This document shows positions 27,585-35,882 of a DNA stretch of 64,000 nucleotides, one piece after another. Within the stretch, counting starts at the first letter, position 1; every line of letters starts with the position of its first letter. The position numbers were made by a program, and so were the translations under genes. This DNA is from JAHEJV01 sp964653555. GTDB lineage: Bacteria > Myxococcota_A > UBA9160 > SMWR01. Location: contig CAZZFT010000002.1 of assembly GCA_964653555.1 (NCBI GenBank), positions 1 through 64,000 on the forward strand. Direction: 5' to 3'. The notes beneath the pieces are model-generated. The model was not told the DNA's origin. It worked only from the letters and a program-made list of their open reading frames with translations, and made no database searches.

Positions 27585-28328
27585 TCAGGATGGCGCGCCG
27601 GCCGCAGGGCTCTCGGCGGTACCCGTGGGTTCCGCCGCGGAGACCTCCGCGGCGGCCTTCCGGCTCAGGAAGCGGAACACAGCATATCCGGCCGGGGCGG
27701 TCGGTTGCGGCTGGGCCCGGCCCGCTGCGACCGCCTCGATCGCCCAGCTCGCGAGCAACGGGTGCGCCTCGCGGACCACGCGGATCCTCACGGCGGCGCC
27801 GTGGGGATCCAGCTCGTAGCGGATCTCCACGGTTCCCGAGATCCCGGCCTTGCGCGCGGCAGACGAGTAGCGCGCCGTCGGGAGATCCAGGGTGGTCGAT
27901 GTCAGCTCCACGGGACCGGCCAGCGCCGGGTCCTCGCCGAGCACGGCCTCGGGCAGCGAATCGAGGTGCGGCGAGTCGCCCAGGAAGTCGCGCAGAAAAC
28001 GGTAGTGCGCGAGCGCCTCCTCCCGGCGGCCCAGCGCGTTCAGGCAGTTTGCCTTGAGCCAGGTGGACTCCGCCGCGAACCTCCGCGTCAGCGACTTCTC
28101 GTTCTGGGCGCGCTCGATCGAGGCGATGGCCGCCTCGCAGCGGTCCGAGGCCGCGAGATCGACCGCCCGGTTCCAGGACACCGCGTGCTCGTGGCGGCGG
28201 ATCGATTCCCAGAAGCCCGCGCAGCCGAGCCCGGTGGCAGCCGCGCCGATCACGGCGAGAGCGAGTGGTATCCACCGCGGGCCCGCCCGCAGAGCGTGGA
28301 GGAGCGAGCTGGGACGAGAAAGGGGCAT
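27585..28328 (-). CDS. Membrane-anchored protein with TPR-like middle and C-terminal TonB-like domain
   Basis: A 247-aa protein. An N-terminal hydrophobic segment (WIPLALAVIGAAATGLG) ends in a Cys but lacks a canonical lipobox. A helical middle (about 50-125) is followed by a TonB_C-type domain: LPTARYSSAARKAGISGTVE, then YELDPHGAAVRIRVV and a final helix ending AGRAQPQP. There is no proline-rich spacer, so it may not span the periplasm like TonB. Similar proteins are found as accessory or partner-bound TonB homologues. It begins the minus-strand surface block, 78 bases ahead of the helical-repeat gene, and may serve that locus. Confidence 0.75.
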   Translation of the reverse strand: MPLSRPSSLLHALRAGPRWIPLALAVIGAAATGLGCAGFWESIRRHEHAVSWNRAVDLAASDRCEAAIASIERAQNEKSLTRRFAAESTWLKANCLNALGRREEALAHYRFLRDFLGDSPHLDSLPEAVLGEDPALAGPVELTSTTLDLPTARYSSAARKAGISGTVEIRYELDPHGAAVRIRVVREAHPLLASWAIEAVAAGRAQPQPTAPAGYAVFRFLSRKAAAEVSAAEPTGTAESPAAGAPS

Positions 28329-28472
28329 GGCGCTCCGCGAATCGCCGGGTGGGACGAAATCGTCCTAAAACACTACCACCAACAGCTAGCAGTCGTAGAG
28401 AAAAACAGATATCGGTCTGAGGTCGGTACATCGGGAGCAGGCCATTGGCCGCACCCGGGAGGAGGACCGCGG

Positions 28473-28862
28473 GTGTTGAAGCCGATCCCGGGCGACGACG
28501 ACCGATTCTACTTCGACGGATGGCAGGAGGGTCGGCTGCTGCTGCAGGGCTGCTCCGACTGCTTGCAGCTTCGTCATCCCCCGAGCCCCGCCTGCCCATC
28601 CTGCCTGAGCCCGCACTGGGAGGCGATCCCCGCCTCCGGCGGGGGCGAGGTGTACAGCTACGTGATCCCGCGCAAGCCCGCGCTGGCCGGGATTCTGCCC
28701 TATCCGGTGGTGGCCCTCGTGCAGCTCGACGAGGGCGTCCGGGTGGTGGCGAACCTCGTCGAGGTGGAGCCCGCCGACGTCCGCTTCGGACAGCGCGTCG
28801 AACTCGAGTTCCGGGAGATCGAGGAGGGCCTTCGCGTGCCCGTCTTCCGTCCCGCCTCGTGA
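28473..28862 (+). CDS. DUF35 zinc-ribbon/OB-fold protein (ChsH2-type partner of thiolase-like proteins)
   Basis: A 129-aa protein with a rubredoxin-like zinc ribbon near the N-terminus (CSDC and CPSC, about residues 26-43), then an OB fold containing VYSYVIPRKPALAGILPYPV and a C-terminal EGLRVPVFRP. DUF35 proteins bind acyl-CoA and pair with thiolase-like enzymes, as in the steroid side-chain retro-aldolase Ltp2-ChsH2. The partner here is probably the convergent thiolase-like gene just downstream. The GTG at 28473 is set by GGGAGGAGG about 7 bases upstream; TTG at 28476 would also fit. Confidence 0.85.
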   Translation: MLKPIPGDDDRFYFDGWQEGRLLLQGCSDCLQLRHPPSPACPSCLSPHWEAIPASGGGEVYSYVIPRKPALAGILPYPVVALVQLDEGVRVVANLVEVEPADVRFGQRVELEFREIEEGLRVPVFRPAS

Positions 28863-28885
28863 GCGGCGTGCGCGCCCGGATGGCT

Positions 28886-30037
28886 TCAGTCCGCGCTGAG
28901 GATCACCCCGCTCGTCGGCAGCCCCGGTCCACCGGTCACCAGCACGTTCTCGACGTCGGCAACCGGATTCGCCGCAGCACCGCGGATCTGCTGCACCGCC
29001 TCGTAGACGCCGTTCAGGCCGTGGACGTAGCCCTCGCCCAGCTGTCCCCCGTTGGGATTCACGGGAAGGGATCCCCCGGGCCCGATCTCGCCGTCGGCGA
29101 CGAAGCGCGCGCCCCCCCCCGGCTTGCAGAATCCGAAGGCCTCCAGCTGAAGGATCACGTAGGGGCTGAAATGGTCGTAGAGGATGGCGACATCGATGTC
29201 GCCCGGGCCGAGGCCCGATTGCTTCCACAGACCCTCGGCCACGATCGCAGATTCCGGGATCCTTCCGATCGCGGTCCGGTAGAAGTCGCCGACCGTCTCC
29301 GGCTCCCCGGCGAGCCCGACCGCACTCGCTCGAATCCGCACTGCGGTCCGGTCGGCGCGCCGCGCGCGCTCGCGGCCCGTCACGATGCAGGCGATCGCTC
29401 CGTCGGTCTCCAGACAGCAGTCCAGCACGCGCAGAACGGGCTCCACCACCCAGGGTGAGCTCTGGTGCTCCTCGATCGTGATCGGGCGCTCGTGGAAGAA
29501 GGCGCGCGGATTCGTCGCGGCGTAGGCGCGCGCGCTGACGCTGATGGGAGCGAAGTCCTCGTTGCGGACGCCGTGGTCGTGCATGTAGCGGTGGACGGCC
29601 AGGGCAAAGCGATGCGCCGGGATGATCAGCCCCTGGGCCACGGTGTAGGGAAAGTACTGGGCGGGCGTCTCCGTCGGCTGGCCGTAGCGTGTCTTGCTGC
29701 GACCGTTCAGACCCCGGTACACGAGGACGGCTTCGGCCATGCCCGCCCCCACGGCCAACGCGGCCTGCTGGAGCGTCGCGCAGGCGCCGCCGCCTCCGTA
29801 GGGCGTCTGTGCGAAGAAGCGCACGCGCTCCAGACCCAGCGCGTGAGCGACGTGCAGCGGGTCGTTCGCGTCGCTCTGGTAGGTGACGAGCCCGTCGATC
29901 GCGTCGGCCTGCAAGCCCGCATCCTCCAGCGCCGCTCGTGTCGCCTCCAGCGTGAGCTGGAGCTCGCTTCGACCCGAACGCGCGGAGAACTCGGTCGAGC
30001 CGACCCCCGCGATGTACGCACTACCCGCGTTGTCCAC
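28886..30037 (-). CDS. Thiolase-like protein, Ltp2-type (probable acyl-CoA retro-aldolase)
   Basis: A 383-aa protein of the SCP-x thiolase-like family. Aligning the loop before LAVGAGMAEAVLV with thiolases puts Gly at the nucleophilic Cys position; a Cys four residues later does not align. The Tyr in VAILYDHFSPY matches the conserved Tyr of Ltp2-type retro-aldolases, and VNPNGGQLGEG is the family loop. Retro-aldol cleavage of a beta-hydroxyacyl-CoA is therefore more likely than thiolysis. It is the last gene of the minus-strand unit SDR-aldehyde dehydrogenase-thiolase and converges with the DUF35 gene 23 bases away. Confidence 0.85.
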   Translation of the reverse strand: MDNAGSAYIAGVGSTEFSARSGRSELQLTLEATRAALEDAGLQADAIDGLVTYQSDANDPLHVAHALGLERVRFFAQTPYGGGGACATLQQAALAVGAGMAEAVLVYRGLNGRSKTRYGQPTETPAQYFPYTVAQGLIIPAHRFALAVHRYMHDHGVRNEDFAPISVSARAYAATNPRAFFHERPITIEEHQSSPWVVEPVLRVLDCCLETDGAIACIVTGRERARRADRTAVRIRASAVGLAGEPETVGDFYRTAIGRIPESAIVAEGLWKQSGLGPGDIDVAILYDHFSPYVILQLEAFGFCKPGGGARFVADGEIGPGGSLPVNPNGGQLGEGYVHGLNGVYEAVQQIRGAAANPVADVENVLVTGGPGLPTSGVILSAD

Positions 30038-30059
30038 TCCGCGTCGCTCCCCGACTCTC

Positions 30060-31532
30060 CTAGCCAGCGGGCCAGGCGATCGTCTTGATCTGGCGGTACT
30101 CGTCGAGACCGATGTCGCCGTTCTCGCGTCCCAGGCCGCTGTGCTTGTAGCCGCCGAAGGGCGCGTAGGGGATCGGACTCATCCCTCCGTGGCCGCCGTT
30201 GATCGTGATGAAGCCCGTGCGCATCTGCTTCGCGACGGAGTACGCGCGCAGACTGTTGCGGGACCAGACGGCACCTCCCAGCCCGTAGCGCGAATCGTTG
30301 GCGAGCCGGACCGCCTCGTCGTCGTCCTCGAAGGGGATCATCACGCCCACGGGCCCGAAGATCTCGTCCTGGGCGATCGTCATCTCGTTGCGGACGCCCA
30401 CGAACAGCGTCGGCTCGAAGAAGAATCCGCGCGCGAGATCCTTCGGGCGCTCACCGCCGTAGAGGACCTCCGCGCCCTCCTCGCGGCCCAGCGCCACGTA
30501 GCGCTCCACGCGCTGTCGAGCCTCTTCGCGGATCAGCGGGCCCATCACCACCTCCGGGTCGGAGGGATCGCCGAGCTTGACGAAGGGGAGCGCCGCTCGG
30601 AGGCGCTCGGCCACCTGGTCGTGCAGCGAGCGATGGACCAGGATTCGCGTCGTCGCGGCACAGGCCTGCCCCGCATGAGTGATGAACCCGCCGAGGGCCG
30701 ACGGTACGAACATCGGGTCGTCGAGGTCGGCGTCGTCGAGGACGAGGTTCGCGGACTTCCCCCCCAGCTCGAGCACGACCTTCTTGAGCCCCGTGGCCGC
30801 CTGCGCCATCACTTCGCGACCTACCTTGTCCGACCCGGTGAATGTCACGATGTCGACCCGCGGGTCGGTGGTGAGGGCGCGCCCGACGTCGATACCGCCG
30901 GTGATCACGTTCAGCACTCCGGGCGGCAGCTCGCTCTCCTCTGCGATCTCGGCGAGGATCAGAGCCGACATCGGGGTGAAGGGCGAGGGCTTGAGCACGA
31001 CGGTGTTGGCGGCCGCCAGGGCCGGCCCGAGCTTCCAGATGGCCAGCAGGATCGGGAAGTTGTAGGGCGTGATCGCGGCGACCACGCCGGCGGGCTCCTT
31101 CACGATTGCGCCCTGGCCCAGCGTGCCGATCGCGGTGGTCATCGGCGGCAGCGGCTGCACCGACTCGATGCGAGCCGCCCGTTCGGCCCAATAGCCCATC
31201 TGCTCGATCGCCGGTGTCACCTGAGCGCCTTCGGCGATGGCCAGGGTGCAGCCGATCTCGGTGAAGGCGAGCTTCATCAGGTCGTCCCGCCGCTTCTCCA
31301 TCACATCGTGGAACCGCACCAGCATCCGCGCGCGCTCCGCCGGCGAGAGCCTGGGCCAGGGCCCGTGGTCGAACGCGGTGCGCGCCGCGGCGATCGCCTT
31401 TGCGCACTGATCGGGCGTTCCCTCGGTCAGCGTCGCGATCGTCTCCTCGGTCGCAGGATTGATCACGGGAAGCGGGGCTCCGCCGCCGCGGAGCCAGTGT
31501 CCGTCGATGAAGAGATCGTGATGCGTGGACAT
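30060..31532 (-). CDS. Aldehyde dehydrogenase family protein
   Basis: A 490-aa NAD(P)-dependent aldehyde dehydrogenase. The Rossmann segment TPYNFPILLAIWKLGPALAA is present, along with the general base Glu in LELGGKS (about 257), the nucleophile Cys in HAGQACAATTR (about 291) and EIFGPVGVM. The ATG at 31532 is preceded by CAGGAG. It lies between an SDR gene upstream and a thiolase-like gene downstream on the same strand. It may oxidise an aldehyde released by the retro-aldol step of its neighbour; that order is inference. Confidence 0.93.
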   Translation of the reverse strand: MSTHHDLFIDGHWLRGGGAPLPVINPATEETIATLTEGTPDQCAKAIAAARTAFDHGPWPRLSPAERARMLVRFHDVMEKRRDDLMKLAFTEIGCTLAIAEGAQVTPAIEQMGYWAERAARIESVQPLPPMTTAIGTLGQGAIVKEPAGVVAAITPYNFPILLAIWKLGPALAAANTVVLKPSPFTPMSALILAEIAEESELPPGVLNVITGGIDVGRALTTDPRVDIVTFTGSDKVGREVMAQAATGLKKVVLELGGKSANLVLDDADLDDPMFVPSALGGFITHAGQACAATTRILVHRSLHDQVAERLRAALPFVKLGDPSDPEVVMGPLIREEARQRVERYVALGREEGAEVLYGGERPKDLARGFFFEPTLFVGVRNEMTIAQDEIFGPVGVMIPFEDDDEAVRLANDSRYGLGGAVWSRNSLRAYSVAKQMRTGFITINGGHGGMSPIPYAPFGGYKHSGLGRENGDIGLDEYRQIKTIAWPAG

Positions 31533-31591
31533 GGGTCGCAACTCCTGGTTGGAATCGTCTGTGACGGAGGGGTGCGCCGAGCGCGTTTGGA

Positions 31592-32344
31592 CTACAGGCG
31601 GACGGTCAATCCGCCGTCCACGATCAGGGTCTGACCCGTCATCCACGCCGCGTCGTCGCTCACCAGGAACCGCAGCGCACCGCGCAGGTCCGAGGGCATG
31701 GCTTGCTTGCGGATCGGTGTGTTCATGGCAAGCTGTTCGAGGGCCTCGGTCGGTACGACCGAGCGGGTCGCGTCGGTCATGATCGGCCCCGGGGCGATCG
31801 CGTTGACGGTGATGCCCTGGGGACCGAGCTCGGCCGCCATGTTCACGGTCAGTCCGACGAGCGCCAGCTTGGAGACGCAGTAGTGGCCGAGCCCGCGGCT
31901 GTAGGCGGCGATCGACGTCTGGTTCACGATGCGTCCCCAGCCGTTCGCGATCATCTGAGGCGCGAAGGCCTGGGAGCACAGAAGTGCGCCGTCGAGGTTC
32001 ACGGAGAAGACCTTCCTCCAGTAGTCGATGTCCACCTGCATGATCGGGGCGAGCTGCATCGAGTGGTAGATCGCCGCGTTGTTGACGAGGATGTGGGCGC
32101 GCCCGAGCTCCTTCTCGACCCGAGCGGCCAGCTCGCGCACGCTCGCGGCATCGCTCACGTCGACATCGACGGCGAGCGCCGTGCCGCCCGACTCCTCGAT
32201 CTGCTTCGCGGTGGCGGATGCGGTCTCCGCATTGATGTCGGCCGCGGCCACGGCAGCGCCGAGCGACGCGAGGAACGCGGCGTAGTCGGCGCCGATGCCC
32301 TGGCCGGCGCCGGTCACGACGGCGACCTTCCCTGCAAGACTCAT
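31592..32344 (-). CDS. Short-chain dehydrogenase/reductase
   Basis: A 250-aa classical SDR with TGAGQGIG (about residues 11-18), NNAA, SIAAYSRGLGHYCVSK containing the catalytic Ser/Tyr/Lys, and a closing IVDGGLT. It should oxidise a hydroxyacyl-CoA or a secondary alcohol using NAD. It is the first gene of the unit SDR-aldehyde dehydrogenase-thiolase-like, transcribed from an AT-rich divergent promoter shared with the CoA-transferase pair. Confidence 0.92.
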   Translation of the reverse strand: MSLAGKVAVVTGAGQGIGADYAAFLASLGAAVAAADINAETASATAKQIEESGGTALAVDVDVSDAASVRELAARVEKELGRAHILVNNAAIYHSMQLAPIMQVDIDYWRKVFSVNLDGALLCSQAFAPQMIANGWGRIVNQTSIAAYSRGLGHYCVSKLALVGLTVNMAAELGPQGITVNAIAPGPIMTDATRSVVPTEALEQLAMNTPIRKQAMPSDLRGALRFLVSDDAAWMTGQTLIVDGGLTVRL

Positions 32345-32434
32345 GTCGGGCCTCCCCTGGACGATAGGGCCACCGAGCCCACCGGGCGGCAGCCCGCATA
32401 TCCGCGTCCGATACTTTTTTGATCAACCTTGTCC

Positions 32435-32444
32435 ACGATATCGT
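32435..32444. promoter_or_regulatory. 10-base palindrome in divergent promoter
   Basis: ACGATATCGT is a perfect palindrome in the AT-rich 211-base region between the SDR (minus) and the CaiB/BaiF genes (plus). TTGATCAA at 32419-32426 is a second, shorter palindrome. A 10-base palindrome of the same outer form (ACGGTACCGT) lies in the divergent promoter at 56399-56408. These are possible TetR-family sites, but no regulator gene is in the window. Confidence 0.35.
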
Positions 32445-32555
32445 AGAATGATGGAATATTTGTTGCGACCTATATCTATTATCGGCGAACCAGTTTCGAT
32501 GTCCCCCCTAGGGGATGGCGGCCTCTGCGATCCGCCTGCCTGAGGAACCGAGCCG

Positions 32556-33794
32556 ATGAGTTCGAACGCGCTCTCCCATCTCCGGATCTGCGATCTGACG
32601 GGTCAGCTCGCGGGAGCGGGCGCGACCAAGATCCTCGCCGCTTTCGGCGCCCAGGTCATCCGTGTCGAGGATCCGGTGGCGCGCGGCCTGTGGGACATCC
32701 TGCGCAGCATCGGTCCCTTCGTCGACGAGCGCCGGGGCGTCAACCTGGGTGGCGGCTTCAACAACCACAACGTCGAGAAGCTCGGCATCACGCTGAACCT
32801 CCGCACCGAGCGGGGCCAGGATCTCTTCCGCAAGCTGATCTCGGTATCCGACGTCGTCACGGAGAACTTCGCAGCGGGTGTGTTGGCGCGGCGCGGATTC
32901 TCGTACGAGCAGCTCAAGGCGATCAAGCGCGACATCGTCTACGTGTCGAACTGCGGGTTCGGCCAGGTCGGTCCCTACAAGGAGTTCAAATCGTGGGGGC
33001 CCGTGGCCCAGGCGATCTGCGGTCTGACCTTCTCCGCCGGTCTTCCGGATCTTCCGCCGGCGGGTTGGGGTTACTCCTACATGGATCACGGCGGCGCCTA
33101 CTTCATGGCCGTTGCGATCCTGGCGGCGATCTTCCATCGCAATCGTACGGGCGAGGGTCAGTGGGTGGATCTTTCGTGCACCGAAGCGGGTGCGACGCTC
33201 ACCGGACCTGCGATCCTCGACTACACGGTCAACGGCCGCCCGCAACGCCGCGAGGGGATGCCCCACAGCAACCGCAGCCAGTACGGTGAGATGGTGCCCC
33301 ACGGCATCTATCCGGCGCGCGGCGAAGACCGGTGGGTGGCGATCGCCTGTCGCGACGATGACGATTGGCGCGCGCTCTGCAACGCCCTCCAGGAGCCCTG
33401 GGCGTCTCATCCGGACTACGCAACGCTCGCCGGCCGCCGCGCTGCCGAGGACGAGATCGACCGGCGCCTCGCAGAGTGGACGCGCGAGCGCGAGGCGGGG
33501 TCCGTCGCCGCGCTCCTCCGCATGGATCAGATCCCGGCTGCTGCGGTGCGGCGACCCGACGAACGCATCGACGGGGATCCGAGCACGCGCGCCTGGGGCC
33601 TGTGGCCCGTCGTGAAGCACTCGGAGATCGGCGAGGTGCGCGTAGAGGGCTTGCCGCTGCACCTCTCGCAGACGGACTGGGAGATGGAGCGCGGCGCTCC
33701 CTGCTTGGGCGAGCACAACGAGCGCGTCTACGGCGAGATCCTCGGCCTGTCGAGGGCCGAGATGGACGAGCTCGCGGCGGAGGGCACGATTTGA
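32556..33794 (+). CDS. Family III CoA-transferase (CaiB/BaiF), probable catalytic subunit
   Basis: A 412-aa CaiB/BaiF CoA-transferase. Family segments include GAGATKILAAFGAQVIRVED, LGITLNLRTERGQDLF and ISVSDVVTENFAAGVLARRG. A conserved Asp in WGYSYMDHGGAYFMAV lies at the position of the CoA-ester-forming Asp of formyl-CoA transferase. It moves CoA between carboxylic acids, activating a substrate without ATP. It is followed by a homologue whose TTG start overlaps this gene's TGA. The pair may form a heteromer like BbsEF or SmtAB, and it heads the unit CaiB-CaiB-EthD-like-LLM. Confidence 0.92.
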   Translation: MSSNALSHLRICDLTGQLAGAGATKILAAFGAQVIRVEDPVARGLWDILRSIGPFVDERRGVNLGGGFNNHNVEKLGITLNLRTERGQDLFRKLISVSDVVTENFAAGVLARRGFSYEQLKAIKRDIVYVSNCGFGQVGPYKEFKSWGPVAQAICGLTFSAGLPDLPPAGWGYSYMDHGGAYFMAVAILAAIFHRNRTGEGQWVDLSCTEAGATLTGPAILDYTVNGRPQRREGMPHSNRSQYGEMVPHGIYPARGEDRWVAIACRDDDDWRALCNALQEPWASHPDYATLAGRRAAEDEIDRRLAEWTREREAGSVAALLRMDQIPAAAVRRPDERIDGDPSTRAWGLWPVVKHSEIGEVRVEGLPLHLSQTDWEMERGAPCLGEHNERVYGEILGLSRAEMDELAAEGTI

Positions 33795-35044
33795 GCGCGG
33801 AGCAGGTCGAGCCTCAGGGCGCGCTGACGGGGCTGCGCGTCGTCGAGCTGACGAGCGAGCCCGCGTCGTTCGCGGGCAAGCTGCTCGCCGACATGGGCGC
33901 CGAGGTGATCGTGGTGGAGCCTCCGGCGGGAAGCATCCTGCGCGCGCGCCCGCCATTCCTCGGAGACGTCATGGGCCGCGAGCGCAGCCTGGTCTGGTGG
34001 CACTACAACACCAGCAAGCTCGGGGTGACGCTCGACCTCGACCTGCACGAAGACCGACAGCGCTTCCGCACTCTCGTCGAATCGGCGGACGTGCTGATCG
34101 AGGCCGAGCCCCCCCGCCGCCTCGCCCGTCTCGACCTCGACTACCCTCACCTGCGCGAGCGCAAGCCCGATCTCGTCATGGTCTCGATCACCCCCTTTGG
34201 GCGCAACGATCCGCAGAGCGAGCAGGCATCCACGGACCTCACCGTCCTCGCCGCGGGTGGGCCGGTCTGGAGCTGCGGCTACGACGACCACTCCCTCCCG
34301 CCCATCCGAGGTTGGGGGAATCAGGGCTACAACATCGCCTCGCTCTACGCGGTGATGGGTGCCCTGATCGCGATTCTGGTGCGGGACGAGCGGGGAATTG
34401 GCCAACACGTCGACGTGAGCATGCACGCTGCCGCGAACGTCACCACGGAGCAGGCCACCTACACCTGGCTCTTGGTCCAGCAGATCGTGCAGCGACAGAC
34501 GGGTCGGCATGCGGAGGCGCAGCGCAGCCTCCCGACCCAGGCGCTGTGCTCCGACGGGCGCTGGGTCAACACCGGAGTGCCGCCGCGTGTGCGCAAGGAG
34601 TTCGTCGCGGTCCATGATTGGCTGCGGGAGCTTGGCCTGCTCGAGGAGTTCACGGACAGCGTCCTGCTCGAGCTCGGCATGGAGCGCGAACGCCTGGACC
34701 TCTCCAAGCTCGGCGACGACGTCGAGGTCCAGGCGATCTTCGCCGCCGGCCGCGAGGCGATGATGTTGATCGCCTCGAAGCTGCCCAGCTACGAGTTCTT
34801 TCAGGGGGCACACGCTCGGGGGATGCCGGTGGCGATCATCTACTCCCCGGAAGAGGTATTCGAGGATTCGCACTTCCGGGCGCGCGGGTTCCAGACGCCC
34901 GTCGAGCACCCCGAGCTCGGCCAGACGTTCCTCTATCCGGGAGCTCCGATCCGCTTCGAGGGATCGCCGTGGCGGATCCGCGCTCGGGCACCCCTGCTCG
35001 GTGAGCACAACGAGGTCGTCTTCGGGCGACGCGTCGGCAGCTAG
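33791..35044 (+). CDS. Family III CoA-transferase (CaiB/BaiF) homologue with altered catalytic Asp
   Basis: A 417-aa CaiB/BaiF protein with LTGLRVVELTSEPASFAGKL at the start and LGVTLDLDLHEDRQRF. Aligned by eye with the preceding gene, GWGYSYMDHGGAYF corresponds to GWGNQGYNIASLYA, so the catalytic Asp is Asn here. That suggests a non-catalytic partner subunit. The start is TTG at 33791, overlapping the TGA of the first gene (TTGA), which implies tight translational coupling and equal production. An unusual central insertion (about 245-300) follows the CoA-binding core. Substrate unknown. Confidence 0.85.
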   Translation: MSAEQVEPQGALTGLRVVELTSEPASFAGKLLADMGAEVIVVEPPAGSILRARPPFLGDVMGRERSLVWWHYNTSKLGVTLDLDLHEDRQRFRTLVESADVLIEAEPPRRLARLDLDYPHLRERKPDLVMVSITPFGRNDPQSEQASTDLTVLAAGGPVWSCGYDDHSLPPIRGWGNQGYNIASLYAVMGALIAILVRDERGIGQHVDVSMHAAANVTTEQATYTWLLVQQIVQRQTGRHAEAQRSLPTQALCSDGRWVNTGVPPRVRKEFVAVHDWLRELGLLEEFTDSVLLELGMERERLDLSKLGDDVEVQAIFAAGREAMMLIASKLPSYEFFQGAHARGMPVAIIYSPEEVFEDSHFRARGFQTPVEHPELGQTFLYPGAPIRFEGSPWRIRARAPLLGEHNEVVFGRRVGS

Positions 35045-35095
35045 CGTGGGCTCACGTCGCGACCTGGGAGCCTGCACGGCGCAGGATCTGGCCCC

Positions 35096-35866
35096 GTGAC
35101 CTCGGCGGGACGACTCGCGGCCGCGCTCACGTCGCGCTTCTGGGCGATGCCCCGGCTCGTGGTGATCTTGAACTCCCTTTGCCGAGAGCGAGAGGAGCTC
35201 TCCCGGTCGCTGCGAGCCTGGCGGGCGTGGTACGAGATCCGCCAGGAGAGGCACCAGCCGATCGTTCGCACGGTGATCGGTTGTCCCGATGGCGGCGAGA
35301 TCTTCGCGAGAGCGATGGTGGGCCGAAACCTCGATGTCGAACGCCTGGACGCGGTCATTCAGGTGACGCTTCCGTGCTACAAGGCGACACTCGACCAGGT
35401 CCTGGAGCTCCAGCAGTTGGCCACCCGAGACATGCTCGATCCCCTTTCGGGAGTCATCGACCGAGAGACCTCGCACGTCCTGGCCGGTGCCGCCCATTGC
35501 GTGGTGAATGGCGAGGGAACGCTCTTCCTGGGCTTCGCCTTCCCCCACGATCCAGCGATCCCCCTCGCAAGGACCCAGCACTGGTGGGCCGGGCAGCATG
35601 CCGAGCTGGCCTTGACGGCGACTCCCGCACCGATGGGATATCAGCAGCTGCATACCGACCAGGAGCTCGTCCAGAGGATGTCCGACAACCTGGACCTTCC
35701 CGTGAGTCGCTACGACATGTGGAACACGATCGCACTCCCGGACTTCGCGACGTTCGCCGCGTCCGTCGGTGGAGGCGACGAGGAGTATGCGCGACGGGCC
35801 TTGGAGGACGAGAAGGGGCACATCCTCTACGGCACCTGGCGCGGCGGGTTCTTCGAGTACCCCTAG
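35096..35866 (+). CDS. Uncharacterised protein with EthD-like C-terminal half
   Basis: A 256-aa protein with a GTG start. The C-terminal half (about 135-256) has the spacing of an EthD-type dimeric alpha/beta barrel: a front strand (TLFLGFAFPHD), HWWAGQHAELAL, MGYQQLHTDQ, YDMWNTIALPDFATF and DEKGHILYGTWRGGFFEY. EthD proteins accompany ether-degrading P450s and are often small binding proteins in xenobiotic operons. The N-terminal half (Arg/Glu-rich, VIGCPDGGEIFARAMVGR) is not recognised and may be a second, diverged barrel. It lies between the CoA-transferase pair and an LLM oxidoreductase on the same strand. Confidence 0.6.
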   Translation: MTSAGRLAAALTSRFWAMPRLVVILNSLCREREELSRSLRAWRAWYEIRQERHQPIVRTVIGCPDGGEIFARAMVGRNLDVERLDAVIQVTLPCYKATLDQVLELQQLATRDMLDPLSGVIDRETSHVLAGAAHCVVNGEGTLFLGFAFPHDPAIPLARTQHWWAGQHAELALTATPAPMGYQQLHTDQELVQRMSDNLDLPVSRYDMWNTIALPDFATFAASVGGGDEEYARRALEDEKGHILYGTWRGGFFEYP

Positions 35867-35882
35867 AGCAAGGGAGCCCTCG

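Noticed and set aside
26194..28599. Upstream extension of the MFS/SpeE-like frame across two other genes
   Set aside because: The extension has no coding character and overlaps the helical-repeat and TonB_C genes; the TTG at 26193 gives a normal N-terminus.
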